64,000 bases of DNA from Sciurus carolinensis (lineage: Eukaryota; Chordata; Mammalia; Rodentia; Sciuridae), in the NCBI RefSeq assembly GCF_902686445.1, contig NC_062214.1, positions 44,897,454-44,961,453 of the forward strand, given 5' to 3'. The notes beneath the pieces were generated by a model. The model worked only from the letters and a program-made list of their open reading frames with translations, made no database searches and was not told where the DNA came from. Within the stretch, counting starts at the first letter, position 1. Each line of letters starts with the position of its first letter. This document shows, in pieces, positions 34,740 to 47,500 of the stretch. The position numbers and the translations under genes are program-made.

Positions 34740-36150
34740 TTTTTAAAGGCAATACTAGGTTTATAGAAGAATTAATCAGAAAACACAGAAAGCTCCTATT
34801 CACTCTCCCTAACCCCAATCCTCTCCCCACTTACACAGTTTTTCCTATTATTTACATCATGAATTAATGTGGTATATTTGATATAATTGATCATCCAGTA
34901 TTAATGTATTATTATTAATTAAGTCTATAGTTAAATCTTGCCGTTGTGCATTCTGTGAGTCTTGACAAATGTGTGATAACAGGGATCCACCATTACAATA
35001 TCAAACAGAATACTTTCACTGGCCCAAATATTCACTGTGTTTTAACTATTCATTCTTCTCTCTTCCCTTGCCCACAAAACCCTGGCAACCACAAATCTTG
35101 TTACTGTCTCCATAATTTTGATTTTTCCAGAATATCATATAGTCTGAATCATGCAGTATGTAACCTTTTCAGAATGGCTTCTTTCACTTAGCAATATAAT
35201 TTTAAGATTTCTCCATGTTTTTTGATGGTTTGATAGCTCGTTTCTTCTAGCATCTCACACTATTCCATTGAACCTAATAATATTTCATTATCTGGATATT
35301 CCACACTTTGTTTATCCATTCACTTATTAAAGACTATGTTGGTTGCTCCCAAGTTTGGACAATTATGAATAAAGCTGCTGTAATCATTCATGTGTAGGTT
35401 TTTGCATGGACATAAGTTTTCAACTCATTTGGGTACATACTGTGGGACTACAGTTTTGATTGTATGGCAAGAGTGTGTTTAGTTTTGCAAGAAACTGCCA
35501 AACTGTCTTCCAAAGTGGCTGTCCCATTTTATACTCACACCAGCAATGAATGAGAGTCCCTATTGCTCTGCATCCCCACCAGCATTTGGTGTTGTCAGCG
35601 TTTTGGACTTTGGCCATTCTAATAGATGCCTCATTATTGTTCTTAATTTGTAATTCCCAAGTAACATGACATTGAAGATTTGGGGACCAGCAGATTTCAA
35701 GCTTACTTGGCATCTGTAGATCTTTTCTAATGAAGCTCAGCTCTTTTAATCATTTTTTAAATGGGTTGTTTTTATTATTGATTTTTAAAGAGTTCTTTGT
35801 GTACCTTGATAGCAATTCTTTATCAGATAGGAATTTTGCAAATATCTTTTTTCTGGGTATGTGGCTCGTATCTCCGTCCTTTTACTATTTTTAATAATTT
35901 TTTTCATATAAAGCCTTTAATTTTTACATGATCAAATCTTCTCTCATAACTGCTCTGAGTTTTGTCACCTACTTAGGAAAATATTCTCCACCTGAAAATA
36001 TTCTCCTATTTTCTTCCATCATTTTGTATCTTTGTTTTCCACTGACATCTGTAAGTTGTCTGGAATTGCATGTATTTGTGTGTGTGTAGATTAGAATCTA
36101 AGAATCTAGTTTTCTTTTTTCAAGTGTACAATTTTCCTAACAATTCTTAC
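34740..36150 (-). mobile_element. Old L1 (L1M-type), 3'UTR and ORF2 C-terminal half, antisense
   Basis: GATCCACCATTACAATATCA and AGTCTGAATCATGCAGTATG belong to an L1M-type 3'UTR region. From about 35420, CCAAAGTGGCTGTCCCATTT and CATCCCCACCAGCATTTGGT correspond to the ORF2 C-terminus. A short antisense ORF (35713-35420) still reads CWWGCRAIGTLIHCWCE, the cysteine segment of ORF2. Heavily diverged. Confidence 0.8.
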
Positions 36151-36164
36151 TAAAAAGTTCATAG

Positions 36165-36480
36165 TTATCCACAAACAACCTACAAAATGGAAGAAAATAT
36201 TTGCAAAGTACATCTAATGCCTGCCTTGTATAAGGAACTCACATAGATCACCATCAATCAATCAATCAATCAATCAGCAAGCAAGGGACCTGAATAGACA
36301 ATTTTTCCAATGAAGACATATAAATGGTCAGCAGGTATATTTAAAATGCTCAACATCACTAATCATCAGGGAAATGGAAATCAAACCCACAACAAACTAT
36401 CAACGCATACCTAATAGGATGACCGTCATCAAAAAGACAGGAACAAGTGTTATTGAGGGTGTGGAGGTTGGGAATAAGCA
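36165..36480 (+). mobile_element. Old L1 ORF2 fragment, sense, with (ATCA)n
   Basis: TGGAAGAAAATATTTGCAAA, TTCCAATGAAGACATATAAA, ATGCTCAACATCACTAATCA and CAGGGAAATGGAAATCAAA correspond to the ORF2 region after the RT domain. An (ATCA)n run at 36253-36277 has grown inside it. It abuts the antisense L1 at 36150, and the two cover overlapping parts of ORF2. Confidence 0.75.
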
Positions 36481-36599
36481 TAAACTTATGTCACACACCC
36501 TTATCAAGACACCCCTTGGTTCCTTACTCTCCCAGTTTGGAGTAAACTAAATAAATGTCTTTTTTAAATCATGCTAGGTTCCCAGCCATTTCTTCTAAT

Positions 36600-37480
36600 G
36601 ATTCATTGATCAAACTTCTCCCTCTGCTCCCCTCTCTACCAACCTCCATAAAGTATTGCTGTTTCCCAGGTCTTGTCTTCAACCTTCTTGTCATCTCTTT
36701 CTTGAACTGCCTCCTCTCTTGAGGCCCTCCTTCAGCTCCAACTGTGCTAGCATTATCTGACCAACTGGACATTCCCACTTTAGTCTTCTGCAGATGCCTC
36801 TGTCTCTATCTCATCTTAAAAAAAGGAATGGACATTCTCTCTCCTTTTCCTCCTGCCCATCTCTCCATCCTGTATTCCTGCTGCCCTCTCATCTCCTAAG
36901 CCAGGAATCTTGGCATGTCTACACGTCTCCTTCCCTATTCCCTTTCCCGCCAGCAATTCACTAAGGTTGTTCTACTCCACCTCCTCAACTTTCTTCCCAT
37001 TTAGGTCCCTTTAATTCTGGCCTTACCCTATTGCAGCTTAGACTCCACATCACCTCCAGAGCATCTATTCTAGAGCATAAGTAGAATGTTCACAGCACTT
37101 ACTTGTTGAAAACCTTTCCATGACTCGCCATCACTTAGGAGATAGAGTTCAAGCCCCATAGACAGGCATTTGGAGTTTAGCCCCCACCCTGCATCCAGCT
37201 GGATGGAAGAGCAGCCAAGCCATTTGCCCTCCCAGCATATCCTCTGCCACTTTGTGCCTCCATGCTTTTCCCATGTTTCTCCTGACTGGAATACCCTTGG
37301 AAGACCCTCACTCTTTCTCCCATGCTTCCACACAGCCTCCTCAGTGCCTCTGTCATGTTTCCTGTGGGTTATCAATGGCACTTATGCATGCTGTAGTATG
37401 GCTCTTGTCACACAGCATTGTGATGATATTTTATGTGTCACTGTGATATTTTATGTCTCTCCGTGTTGAAGAACCTCTGG
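36600..37480 (+). mobile_element. L2 LINE remnant
   Basis: CCTTTCCATGACTCGCCATC, AGATAGAGTTCAAGCCCC, TGACTGGAATACCCTTGGAA and a CCTCAGTGCCTCTGTCATGT region give the usual 3' half of L2. The 5' limit is vague and the sequence is very diverged. Confidence 0.6.
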
Positions 37481-37574
37481 ATGTATGGACCCACTGCATG
37501 TTCATACTTGAATTTGAAATGCTTCTCTCAATAGGCTTTCAATGAATACTTAACCCCCATGCTTTTATCTATCT

Positions 37575-37855
37575 AGAGTAAATGTAACATGAGGCACATA
37601 TAAAATTTTAACATTTTTAGTGGGCATAGTAAAAACATTAAAAGAAACATGAAATTAATTTAATATTTTATTTAACGTAATGTATCCAAAACTATTATCT
37701 TTTCAATAGTACAGAAACCTTCTGTTTCTCTTTTATCTATATTAAGTCTTCAGAGTTTGGAGTGTTTTGTACTTACAGCACATCTCAATTGAGGGCATCC
37801 CCATTTCAAATGTCTGGTAGCCACAGGTGGCTTGTGGCTCTCAGATTAAACCATG
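37575..37855 (+). mobile_element. hAT-Charlie-like DNA transposon remnant
   Basis: TTTTATTTAACGTAATGTAT, CTTACAGCACATCTCAATTG, GGTAGCCACAGGTGGCTTGT and an AT-rich middle match the same family as the interrupted element at 20818. No transposase is present. Confidence 0.6.
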
Positions 37856-38597
37856 TGGATCTTGCTCAGGGACCCCATTTTCTTACTTATAAAACGAGAA
37901 GGTCTCCAAGATCTGTTATCTCATATCCCCTCTAGTTCTAAAGCAAGGTCTCTGGTATTTTGTGATGAATCAGAGAATTTGTGCAGAGGGATGAGTGTCC
38001 CTCCAGCAGCTGGCCAGGCTCCCCAGCCGTTTCCTTGCATTCACCAGCACCACATGCACACAGGTATGAGGCCCTCATGCACATGATCCAGCCAGAAAAA
38101 TCCTGTGGGCAGACTTGAAGACTTAACTCAGTGGCCACTTCCTTACTAAGAGTAATAAGGAAACTAAACAGTTAATGATTTCTTTTAACTTTTTGTCCAA
38201 ATAATTTCAGACTTCCAAGAGGTTACAAAAATTTTTTTTAAAAAATTTAAAAAACAACAGAAAACTCTACTGCCTAAGAAAATGACCTCACTATATACAA
38301 ACAAACAAAGACCAAAAAAGCCACAAATCTTAAGAGAGGCGCTACCTCCATCTTCCACTATGAAACCTACAAATCTTTTTCTTCCTTTCCTCTTGTCATT
38401 ACAGCAGAGGTTCCCCTTTTGTTGACAGTTCATACATTATATTTTTGCTCTTAACACTAGTAGAACCCCTTATCAAGACCTTGTTCCATTAGTTACCTTC
38501 TACTCTGTATAAAACTTGCCTCTTTTTACAAGTTCTCCTTCACTGTTGTTCTGGATAAGCTGATTTTATTTTCAGTTTCTAGCATCCGCCAATCTTC
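37856..38597. other. Intron, unassigned
   Basis: No recognised feature. Short ORFs on both strands are chance. Confidence 0.4.
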
Positions 38598-38720
38598 TTT
38601 CTTCTGTCCTCCCCCCTCCTTTTCCTCCTCCTTCTCCTCTCCTCCTCCTCCTCCTCCTCCTCCTCTTCCTTCTTCTTCTCCTGCTTCTGCTTCTCCTCTC
38701 TTTCTTTCTCTCTCCTTCCT
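38598..38720. repeat. (CCT/CTT)n pyrimidine microsatellite
   Basis: About 120 bases of almost pure pyrimidine, with a core of tandem CCT at 38640-38665 and flanking CTT, TCTGCT and CTCTTT runs. Confidence 0.93.
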
Positions 38721-38949
38721 GCTTTGTGATTTCTAGCAAATTTCTCTACCTGCAGTACTCCCCTTGGTCCTTGTGCTACTCCTGCCTATATCAACTGGTT
38801 AATACTCTATATTTCTACCTGGATGTCAGTTCTGAACATGGGCCTTGCAAGATATGTTAGGGCTTCAATTATTGTTTCCATCACACCCTGATCTTCCTCT
38901 TTTCTTATTCCCATCGCTGATGAAGTTATTTAATATCTGTCTTCCTTGA

Positions 38950-39067
38950 TCCAGGAGGAAGGGACCATGAGAGTCTTCTTCAACCTATATTTAGACCTAG
39001 CATGGTGCCTGACACACTACTGGCATTCATGCAGTGCATATTTGTTGAATGAATGAATGAACGAATA
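38950..39067 (+). mobile_element. L2 3' terminus
   Basis: GCATGGTGCCTGACACACTA and ATATTTGTTGAATGAATGAA are the classic L2 3' end with its TGAATGAA tail repeats. Confidence 0.75.
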
Positions 39068-39555
39068 GAAAGAGGAGATGGGGATCAAGGAGGGTGGAGG
39101 AAGAGGAAAGGAGGAAGAAGAAAAGATGACAAAAGAAGAATGAAGAAGAACATCACAAAGAATAGCACTCCTTAAATCCTCCAGCAGATTTGGCCAGGGT
39201 TCTATCTCATACCTTCGTTCACTAAGGGGTGGCCCCAGGCTTTCAGGAGGGTGCTCCAGCCCCATATGGGACCTTATCTGAATGGCTGATATGCACTCTG
39301 AAAAAAAAAAAAGAACAAGGAATAGCTAAATTCCCTAAATATAAACATTTTATCACTCTTGTTTTTATTTTCTCTCCCCAGCCACTCCTCCCTCCCCCCA
39401 CCCCACCCACCCTCACACCTACACATGCACCTCTTATTTTAAGGACAGAAAAATGTAATTATTTTTTTCCCTGAGGTTTGCAAGTGAGTTGCAACACATG
39501 CTACCCCTTTGTCTCACTTCATGGTTGCCTAAAATTAATGACATTCTTACGTAAC
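39068..39555. other. Intron, unassigned, simple-sequence rich
   Basis: Purine-rich GAAGAA/GGAGG stretch at 39066-39155, an A-run at 39300-39312 and a C-rich stretch at 39378-39420. Nothing coding. Confidence 0.5.
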
Positions 39556-40215
39556 CCTCATAGAATTGTCAGAATTTTCAAACAACATTATGGCAATACA
39601 GATTCGAATCTCCCATCACTCGAATTCTGCACACTGTCTCACCAGTGTCCTGTGTCTGGTCCAAGATTCAATCCACATTGCGACCAGTTGTGTATCTCCT
39701 CAAACTTCTCCAGTCTGGGCCTGTTTCTCAGCCTTTTCTTTTCGAGCCATCACTTTTGAAAAATACAAGCCAATGACTTTGTAGAATCTCTGCCAATTCG
39801 GGTTTGTCCGCTGTTTCCTCATCCTTTTCAGGTTGTACATTTGGGCTGGGACCACAGGAGTGATATTGTGCCCTCCTCAGTGCATCACATCAGGAGGCCT
39901 CTGACACTGAGCCGTCCTTTCACCTCGACTGTTGACTGTGATCCCTTGGTTGGAGTCAGGCTGCAGACTGATCCCCTAAAGATGTGCTGTTTTTACCCTT
40001 GTAATTAATTAGTGATACCCCTGAGACTGTAAAAATACTCTTTCTCATCATAATTTTCCCCACTAATGGCAATTCTTGACGATTCTTACCCAATTCAATT
40101 ATTACTGTGCTATTTGCCAAATGGTGTTTTTTTTCCAATTCTATTGGTTCTACATTTGTTATATAGCATTCTACTGTAATTTAACAAGAATTGTCCCTTT
40201 TTCTGTCTTTATTTA
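39556..40215 (+). mobile_element. Ancient interspersed repeat, class uncertain
   Basis: CCAATTCGGGTTTGTCCGCT, CATCACATCAGGAGGCCTCT and CCAATTCAATTATTACTGTG form a word order I associate with an old mammalian repeat, possibly an L1 3'UTR. I cannot name the family with confidence. Confidence 0.35.
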
Positions 40216-40434
40216 TTTATTTGTATCAGTGTGGATATGTCCTACTCCATGGATTATGATCCATTACCCTCGTTATTGTTTGGGGAACATAAAAACTAGT
40301 TAAATTTTCCTGCTTGTGAATTTTAGAAACTACTAGCCTGAAATCATAAGGGTAACTGAGAAAGGGAAGGACTCGTTTGTTGTTTCTCATTATATCTACA
40401 AAACTTGAGTGAAAAATATGAACACATTGATTTT

Positions 40435-40527
40435 TTTTTTAAATTTTGTCAATGGACCTTCATTTTATTCATGTATTTATTTATACGTGGTGCTGAGATT
40501 CGAACCCAGTGCTTCACACATTAGGCA
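40435..40527 (-). mobile_element. 5'-truncated ID SINE with extended tail
   Basis: Antisense SINE: GTGGTGCTGAGATTCGAACC gives the B-box side and the tail reads ATGTATTTATTTATA with TCAATGGACCTTC. The tRNA-like A-box end is missing. An exact 11-bp repeat ACATTGATTTT at 40424-40434 and 40528-40538 is the target-site duplication, so the truncation happened at insertion. The tail matches the copy at 22079. Confidence 0.85.
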
Positions 40528-40538
40528 ACATTGATTTT

Positions 40539-42055
40539 AAAAGCTTGTAATGAAGGGGAATTATTTTAAACATGTATTTGCTATTTATTTAATTATTTTA
40601 AGTAGGTATTAAATATGGTATGCAGATTCTGCCCTGGTAAATGATATTTCTATTAAGTACTTTTCAAAAGATTTTAAAGAGCAATTGATTTAACCAAAGG
40701 AATAAAAAGGCAGCAAATATCTTGCTTAATGGAATTGCTAGCTCATGCAGCCTCAGTCTCACAAAAGGTAATTCACCTGACTCTTTTGTCCCCACGGGAC
40801 TTGTAGAGGTTTCTCTGTGCATATATACACATTTTTTTTTTCCTTTCCCTACGGAAAATAGATAGCAAATGGGCATGGCTGTGAGCAAGGCTGAGTGGCT
40901 GCGAGGCCTAATGCTAGCCTGGGCTATCTGCAGCCTAATTAAAGGAAAATGGTTCTGCTTTCTATGAAGAAAGAAGCAGAATAAGAGGAGAGAAACACAG
41001 GAAGGGAAGCCGGAACACTAAAAGCTTCCCTTTTCCTATGGAACTAAATGCCAAGCTTGCTTCAGACTATTAGTCATGAACTCATATGGCAAATCAATGT
41101 AAATAGCTGGACAACTTCCAGGGCCCTAGATTTATTGTACAAATTCTATTAATGCAGCCCCCTAATAAACTAGAGATGTGCAAAGAAATGCCACAGATGG
41201 AATAAAAGGGGAGATACTTAGAGCTAAATCTCAGTCTCATTCCCCAACTGCAGATGCCACCATCAGCAACACACTGCCAAAACCAGTTCCCCTCCATGGC
41301 GAAATATATGGGCAGGTGGTATAATGAGTGGTTCAAGTGGTTCAAACTCCAATAGAAGCAAAATCCTCAAGTATGTACGCATTATGCCAATTCTAGAAGA
41401 AAACCAGTTTGCTCTAACAAGTCAAGCAAAAGAGTCAGGCAGTTCAGAAGCAATTCTAGACCATCTGAGCTTTGGCATTCCTGGACATTAACCCCAGTCC
41501 ATCTTCCCTTACTGCCAGCTTAGTACATGCTGTGAACAACTGGTTCAGCCATTTTTATTTAACTGGCTCACCCAGCAAGGTAAGCAGGCAAAAGGCACAG
41601 AAAGAACTCCATTTTGACAATTTGTATTGAACATATTGTACGTTCATCAACTCAGACCAAAAACAACAAAAAACAAGGCCTCAATTTAAAGATTTTCACG
41701 TAATTTTATTATTTCTACATAATGGACATTTGTCCTTTAGTTATGGACAAATTTTCATGAAGGTTTGCCCTAACATTCCTCAGTTCTATAAGGCTGCAGG
41801 TAAATTAATGTATCAGAAAACCCTCAATGGAGAAAAAGCAGGCATTAAGGAGAAAACCACAGGTATGCCAAAGAAATATTCTCTTTCATTTAAGCAGCAA
41901 ACAGAAAGAGTTTTGATAATTTATATAGGATTCAAAACATCTTACACAAATATATACAATAGCATAATTAAAAACAGCAACAATAATAGCTTATCCAGCG
42001 CCCATCCCCCGTGTTTGGCATAAATCCAAATCTTACCTGGAATTCTGGTAGTAAC
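40539..42055. other. Intron, unassigned
   Basis: No exon or family-level repeat recognised. ORFs at 41094-41345 (-) and 41730-42020 (+) lack splice or motif support. Confidence 0.4.
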
Positions 42056-42059
42056 GCTG

Positions 42060-42175
42060 GAGTAAGGATCATCACTATCCCCTATTTTGCAGCTAAGATT
42101 GAGGTTGGAAGAGGTTAAAGCTAACTACTTCAAGGTTACACAGCTGACAAGTGACAAGGTTGGGATTCATAAGGT
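42060..42175 (-). mobile_element. MIR SINE
   Basis: Antisense MIR core: TATCCCCTATTTTGCAGCTA, GGAAGAGGTTAAAGCTAACT, AAGGTTACACAGCTGACAAG, GTTGGGATTCA. Confidence 0.85.
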
Positions 42176-42285
42176 TCATAGATAAATGTGTTCCATCTTT
42201 TCCTAGGCTAAGTATCCAGGATTCAGAAAGGCAAATGGACAGCAGACAGATCCTTTGGATAATTCTCAAAGAATATTATTTCTAG

Positions 42286-42398
42286 TTGGTCATGTGATGC
42301 AGGCTTGTAGTCCTAGCCACTGGGAAGGCAAGAGGACTCTTTGAGCCCAGGAGTTTGAGGTTAGCCTGGGCAACCTACAAAGACTCCATATTTTTAAA
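42286..42398 (+). mobile_element. B1-like (7SL-derived) SINE
   Basis: CATGTGATGCAGGCTTGTAG, TCCTAGCCACTGGGAAGGCA, GAGCCCAGGAGTTTGAGGTT and AGCCTGGGCAAC give the B1 monomer with a short A-rich tail. Separated by about 30 bases from an ID copy in the opposite orientation. Confidence 0.82.
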
Positions 42399-42429
42399 AA
42401 AAGGAGAAAGAATGAATTTATTTTTTTGA

Positions 42430-42528
42430 TTTTTTTTTTTTTTTTTTTTTTTGCAGTGCTAAGGATTGAACCCAGGACCCTATGCTTGTAAGGCAAGCAC
42501 TTTACCAACTGAGCTATCTCCCCAGCCC
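42430..42528 (-). mobile_element. ID-type SINE, antisense
   Basis: A long poly(T) run at 42431-42452 is followed by GGATTGAACCCAGGACCC (B-box side), AGGCAAGCACTTTACCAACT and GAGCTATCTCCCCAGCCC (A-box/head side). AATGAAT occurs on both sides (about 42411 and 42532), a probable duplication. Confidence 0.9.
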
Positions 42529-43031
42529 AATAATGAATATTATTTCTGAAAACTAAGACTCCAGTTGTAAGGGTGGCACAGGGACTTTGTGGTCCCATCT
42601 ACAATATATGTACCCTGATGGAGACACAGAAGATTGGGATTCCATGTTCTCACAGATACCAAAGAGTCTAAAGAAAAACCTAGGCTTTTAAGAGAGCACA
42701 GCCTTTCCCACCTGGGCTTGGAGACAGTAGGCAGACCTGTGGACTGGTCAGTATTTCCTCAGAGAAAGTTCTGGGTATGTTCAGTTCACAGACAGATAAA
42801 TCTTGGCTGTTCCAGGGACCTCCAGCAGAGCAGGGCCAGCTTACTTTGAACAGAGAAAGAGAAAACATTGTCTCCCAGCACAGCCAAGCAGGGGTTGCCA
42901 GGGTGCCACTAGATGCCTGGGTTTAAGTGCTGTTGGTTTCCAAGTTTCCAGGTAAATTGAGGTAATTGGTCCACACCCACTCTGTAGAATTAAAAATGGC
43001 TGCTTACAAGTCATTCAGAAGATGGCCAATG

Positions 43032-43440
43032 TCTTAGTCTGCTTTCTAGTGCCATAACAAAATACCTGAGGCTGGGAATTTTGTAATGAGGTTTATTTTG
43101 GCTCACATTTTTTGAGGTGAAGAAGTTCAAGAGTATCTGCTCAGTCTCAGTGAGGACCTCATGGTGGACAGCATCATGTAGTAGACAACATTACATGGCA
43201 CAGGCATGTCTGAGTGGCAAGCAGAACAGTACATGTGCAAGAGAGACCCAGGGTGGTGCTGTGCTCATTTTATAACAACTCACTCCTGCAGTAACCAATA
43301 TAGTCCCCAAAGAGCAAGGACTCACTTCTGCTAGGAAAGCACTAATCTCTCTTAAAGACCCCAACACTTCCAGAAACTGTTACATTGGAGACCAAACCTC
43401 AATATGAGCCTTGGTGGCGACAAACCATATTCAAACCACA
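43032..43440 (-). mobile_element. MaLR (MST/THE1-like) solo LTR, antisense
   Basis: On the + strand it starts TGTCTTAGTCTGCTTTCTAG, then ACAAAATACCTGAGGCTGGG, AATGAGGTTTATTTTGGCTC, CTCATTTTATAACAACTCAC and AACCATATTCAAACCACA. This order is the reverse complement of MST/THE1-type LTRs. Confidence 0.8.
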
Positions 43441-44288
43441 GCAACTGATTCCTACCAGAGATCAGAACTTTGGTCTTAGTGCCATTCATTGTAGCCACTT
43501 TTCCATAGAGAAGTAAGATTCATTTGTTGAGGTCAGTCCTGGATTGTGACCATGAATCCATAGCCAAATGATATTCAGAGGATACTTATTTTTCTATTAT
43601 CTAGATCTCAACAGGTGACAATTACAACTGGTTATCGAACAACTAGTTGGTTTGCTTTCAGAATTATTAATCTTAACCTTTCTAGATCTGCCTCAAAGTA
43701 ATAAAAAGATGGACTAAATACAGATCTGCCAAACTCAAGTTGAACTCAAGGAGATATTTAGTCAAGATTCTATTTTAGTCTTTAGAAATATATATATATA
43801 TATAAATATATATACATATTTCATCTTTTTTTGTCACAGAGTATCAGGGTTATATCTGTTCATGTAATATGTGGCATCCCTAGGGAAAATGTGCTGCCCA
43901 CAAAACACAGGAGTTAGCTTCCAGTCAAACATAAGGTTAACTGAGAATACTTATTTGTTTCTCTTCTCATTTTTAAAACTATGTTTAAATGCACAGATTC
44001 ACTTCCTTTCGTGGGCTGACCATAACACAACCTTACAAATACAAATAAATAATACAAATTGCTTCCTGTTCTCTGAATTTAAATCATGTGGGATCAGATG
44101 GGGATGTTGTGCAGAACTCTAGGACACTGTGACTTTCCCCTGGCTTGGAGGTGGCAGCCACATCTGAAAAATATCTTGTGGTTTTTTTTCCCCCCCTTAG
44201 AATATTTAATTGGGGGACAGGCTGGGATCCAGAGTGATAGAGATGTTCTAACTCTGGGAATTTCAACTAAAAACATTCTCCCTATTTT
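43441..44288. other. Intron with (TA)n at 43786-43829
   Basis: Unassigned apart from an imperfect TA dinucleotide run. It ends at the target-site duplication of L1b (44289-44303). Confidence 0.5.
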
Positions 44289-44303
44289 TACAAGCTGAAC
44301 TTT

Positions 44304-44591
44304 TTTTTTTTCTCTTTTTTTTTATTTTTTTATTTTTTTACATTTACATAGGGTAATGATGTTTATTTTATTTTTCCCCTCCCCCCACCCCTCCCACCCC
44401 TCTTTTCCCTCTACAGAGTCCTTCTTTCCTTCATTCTTGCCGCTGTCCTTAGCCTAACTCTAAACCTAACCCTAAACCTAATGCTAGCCCCACCCACCCC
44501 CCATTATATGTCCTCATCCGCTTATCAGCGAGATCATTCGACCTTTAGTTTTTTGAGATTGGCTTATCTCACTTAGCATGATATTCTCCAA
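44304..44591 (-). other. L1b 3'UTR and A-rich tail
   Basis: Contains a degenerate telomere-like tract (44453-44487; CCTAACCCTAAACCTAA on the + strand), G-rich runs complementary to CCCCTCCCCCCACCCC at 44388-44403, and an A-rich tail broken by T and G. Confidence 0.88.
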
Positions 44592-47500
44592 TTACATCCA
44601 TTTGCCTGCAAATGCCATAATTTTATCATTCTTCATTGCAGAGTAATATTCCATTGTATAAATATGCCACAGTTTCTTTATCCATTCATCAACTGAAGGG
44701 CATCTAGGTTGGTTCCACAATCTGGCTATGGTGAATTGAGCAGCAATGAACATTGATGTGGCTGTATCTCTGTAGTATGCTGATTTTAAGTCCTTTGGGT
44801 ATAGGCCAAGGAGTGGGATAGCTGGGTCAAATGGTGTTTCCATTCCAAGCTTTCTGAGGAATCTCCACACTGTTTTCCAGAGGGGCTGCACTAATTTGCA
44901 ACCCCACCAGCAATGTATGAGTGTTCCTTTTTCCCCACATCCTCTCCAACACCTATTGTTGCTTGTATTCTTGATAATCGCCATTCTAATTGGGGTGAGA
45001 TGAAATCTTAGGGTAGTTTTGATTTGCATTTCCCTTATTACTAGGGATGTTGAACATTTTTTCATATATCTGTTGATTACTTGTACATCTTCTTCTGTGA
45101 AGTGTCTGTTCATTTCCTTAGCCCATTTGTTGATTGGATTATTTGTATTCTTCGTGTAGAGTTTTTTGAGTTCTTTATAGATTCTGGAAATTAGCGCTCT
45201 ATCTGAGGTATGGTTGGCAAAGATATTCTCCCACTCTGTAGGCTCTCTCTTCACATTTCTGATAGTTTCCTTTGCTGAGAGAAAGCTTTTAAGTTTGAAT
45301 CTATCCCAGTTGTTGATTCTTGCTTTTATTTCTTGTGCTATGGGTGTCCTGTTAAGGAAATCTGATCCTGAGCCAACAAGTTGAAGATTTGGACCTACTT
45401 TTTCTTCTATAAGATGCAGGGTCTCTGGTCTGATTCCGAGGTCCTTGATCCATTTTGAGTTGAGTTTTGTGTAGGGTGAGAGATAGGGGTTTAATTTCAT
45501 TCTGTTGCATATGGTTTTCCAGTTTTCCCAGCACCATTTGTTGAAGAGGCTATCTTTTCTCCATTGCATATTGTTGGAACCTTTGTCTAGTATGAGAAAA
45601 TTGTATTTATTTGGGTTTGTGTCCATGTCCTCTATTCTGTACCATTGATCTACCTGTCTATTTTGGTACCAATACCATGCCGTTTTTGTTACTATTGCTT
45701 TGTAGTAGAGTTGAAGATCTGGTATTGCAATACCCCCTGCTTCGCTCTTGCTACTGAGGATTGCTTTAGCTATTCTAGGTTTTTTATTCTTCCAGATGAA
45801 TTTCATAATTGCTTGCTCTATTTCTGCAAGGTACATCATTGGGATTTTAATTGGAATTGCATTGAATCTGTATAGCACTTTAGGTAGTATAGCCATTTTG
45901 ACGATATTAATTCTGCCTATCCAGGAACATGGGAGATCTTTCCATCTTCTAAGGTTTTCTTGAATTTCTTTCTTTAGTGTTCTGTAGTTCTCATTGTAGA
46001 GGTCTTTCACCTCTTTTGTGAGATTGATTCCCAAGTATTTTATTTTTTTCGATGCTATTGTGAATGGGGTAGTTTTCCTAATTTCTCTTTCTGAAGATTC
46101 ATCACTTATGTATAAAAATGCATTGGATTTATAAGCATTGATCTTGTAACCTGCTACTTTACTGAATTCACTTATGAGTTCTAAAAGTTTTCTGGTGGAA
46201 TTTCCAGGTTCCTCTAAATATATAATCATGTCATCAGCGAACAGGGATAGTTTGAGTTCTTCTTTTCCTATTCGTATCCCTTTAATTTCTTTGGTTTGTC
46301 TGATTGCTCTGGCTAGAGTCTCAAGGACGATGTTGAATAGAAGCGGTGAAAGAGGGCATCCCTGCCTTGTTCCAGTTTTTAGGGGCAACGCTTTCAGTTT
46401 TTCACCATTTAGAATGATATTAGCCATGGGCTTAGCGTAGATTGCCTTTATAATGTTTAGGAATGTTCCCACTACCCCAATTTTTTCTAGTGTTTTGAGC
46501 ATGAAGGGATGCTGTATTTTATCAAATGCTTTTTCTGCATCTATTGAAATAATCATGTGATTCTTAACTTTAAGTCTGTTGATATGGTGAATGACATTTA
46601 TTGATTTCCGAATGTTGAACCAACCTTGCATCCCTGGGATAAAACCCACTTGATCATGGTGCACTATCTTTTTAATATATATTTGTATGCGATTTGCTAA
46701 AATTTTGTTGAGAATTTTTGCATCGATATTCATTAAGGATATTGGTCTGAAATTTTCTTTCCTCGATGTGTCTCTGTCTGGTTTAGGTATCAGGGTGATA
46801 TTGGCTTCATAGAACGAGTTTGGGAGGGTTCCCTCCTCTTCTATTTCATGGAATAGTTTGAGAAGTATTGGAATGAGCTCTTCTTTAAAGGTTTTGTAGA
46901 ACTCGGCTGAGAACCCATCTGGTCCTGGACTTTTCTTTGTTGGTAGGCTTTTGATGACCTCTTCTATTTCATTGCTTGAAATTGGTTTATTTAAGTTGTG
47001 TATGTCCTCCTCGTTCAGTTTAGGTAGTTCATATGTCTCTAGAAATTTGTTGATGTCTTCGAGGTTTTCTGTTTTGTTGGAGTATAGATTTTCGAAATAG
47101 CTTCTAATTATGTTTTGTATTTCACTCGTGTCTGTTGTGATGTTTCCTTGTTCATTCCGAATTTTAGTAATTTGAGTTTTCTCCCTCTTTCTCTTTGTTA
47201 GTGTGGCTAAGGGTTTATCAATTTTATTTATTTTTTCAAAGAACCAACTATTTATTTTGTTAATTTTTCCAATTGTTTCTTTTGTTTCGATTTCGTTGAT
47301 TTCGGCTCTGATTTTAACTATTTCCTGTCTTCTACTACTTTTGGTATTGGTCTGCTCTTCTTTTTCTAGTGCTTTGAGCTGTAGTGTTAAGTCGTTTATT
47401 TGTTGATTTCTACTTCTTTTTTTGAATGCACCCCATGAAATAAATCTTCCTCTAAGTACTGCTTTCATAGTGTCCCAGAGATTTTGATATGATGTGTCTT

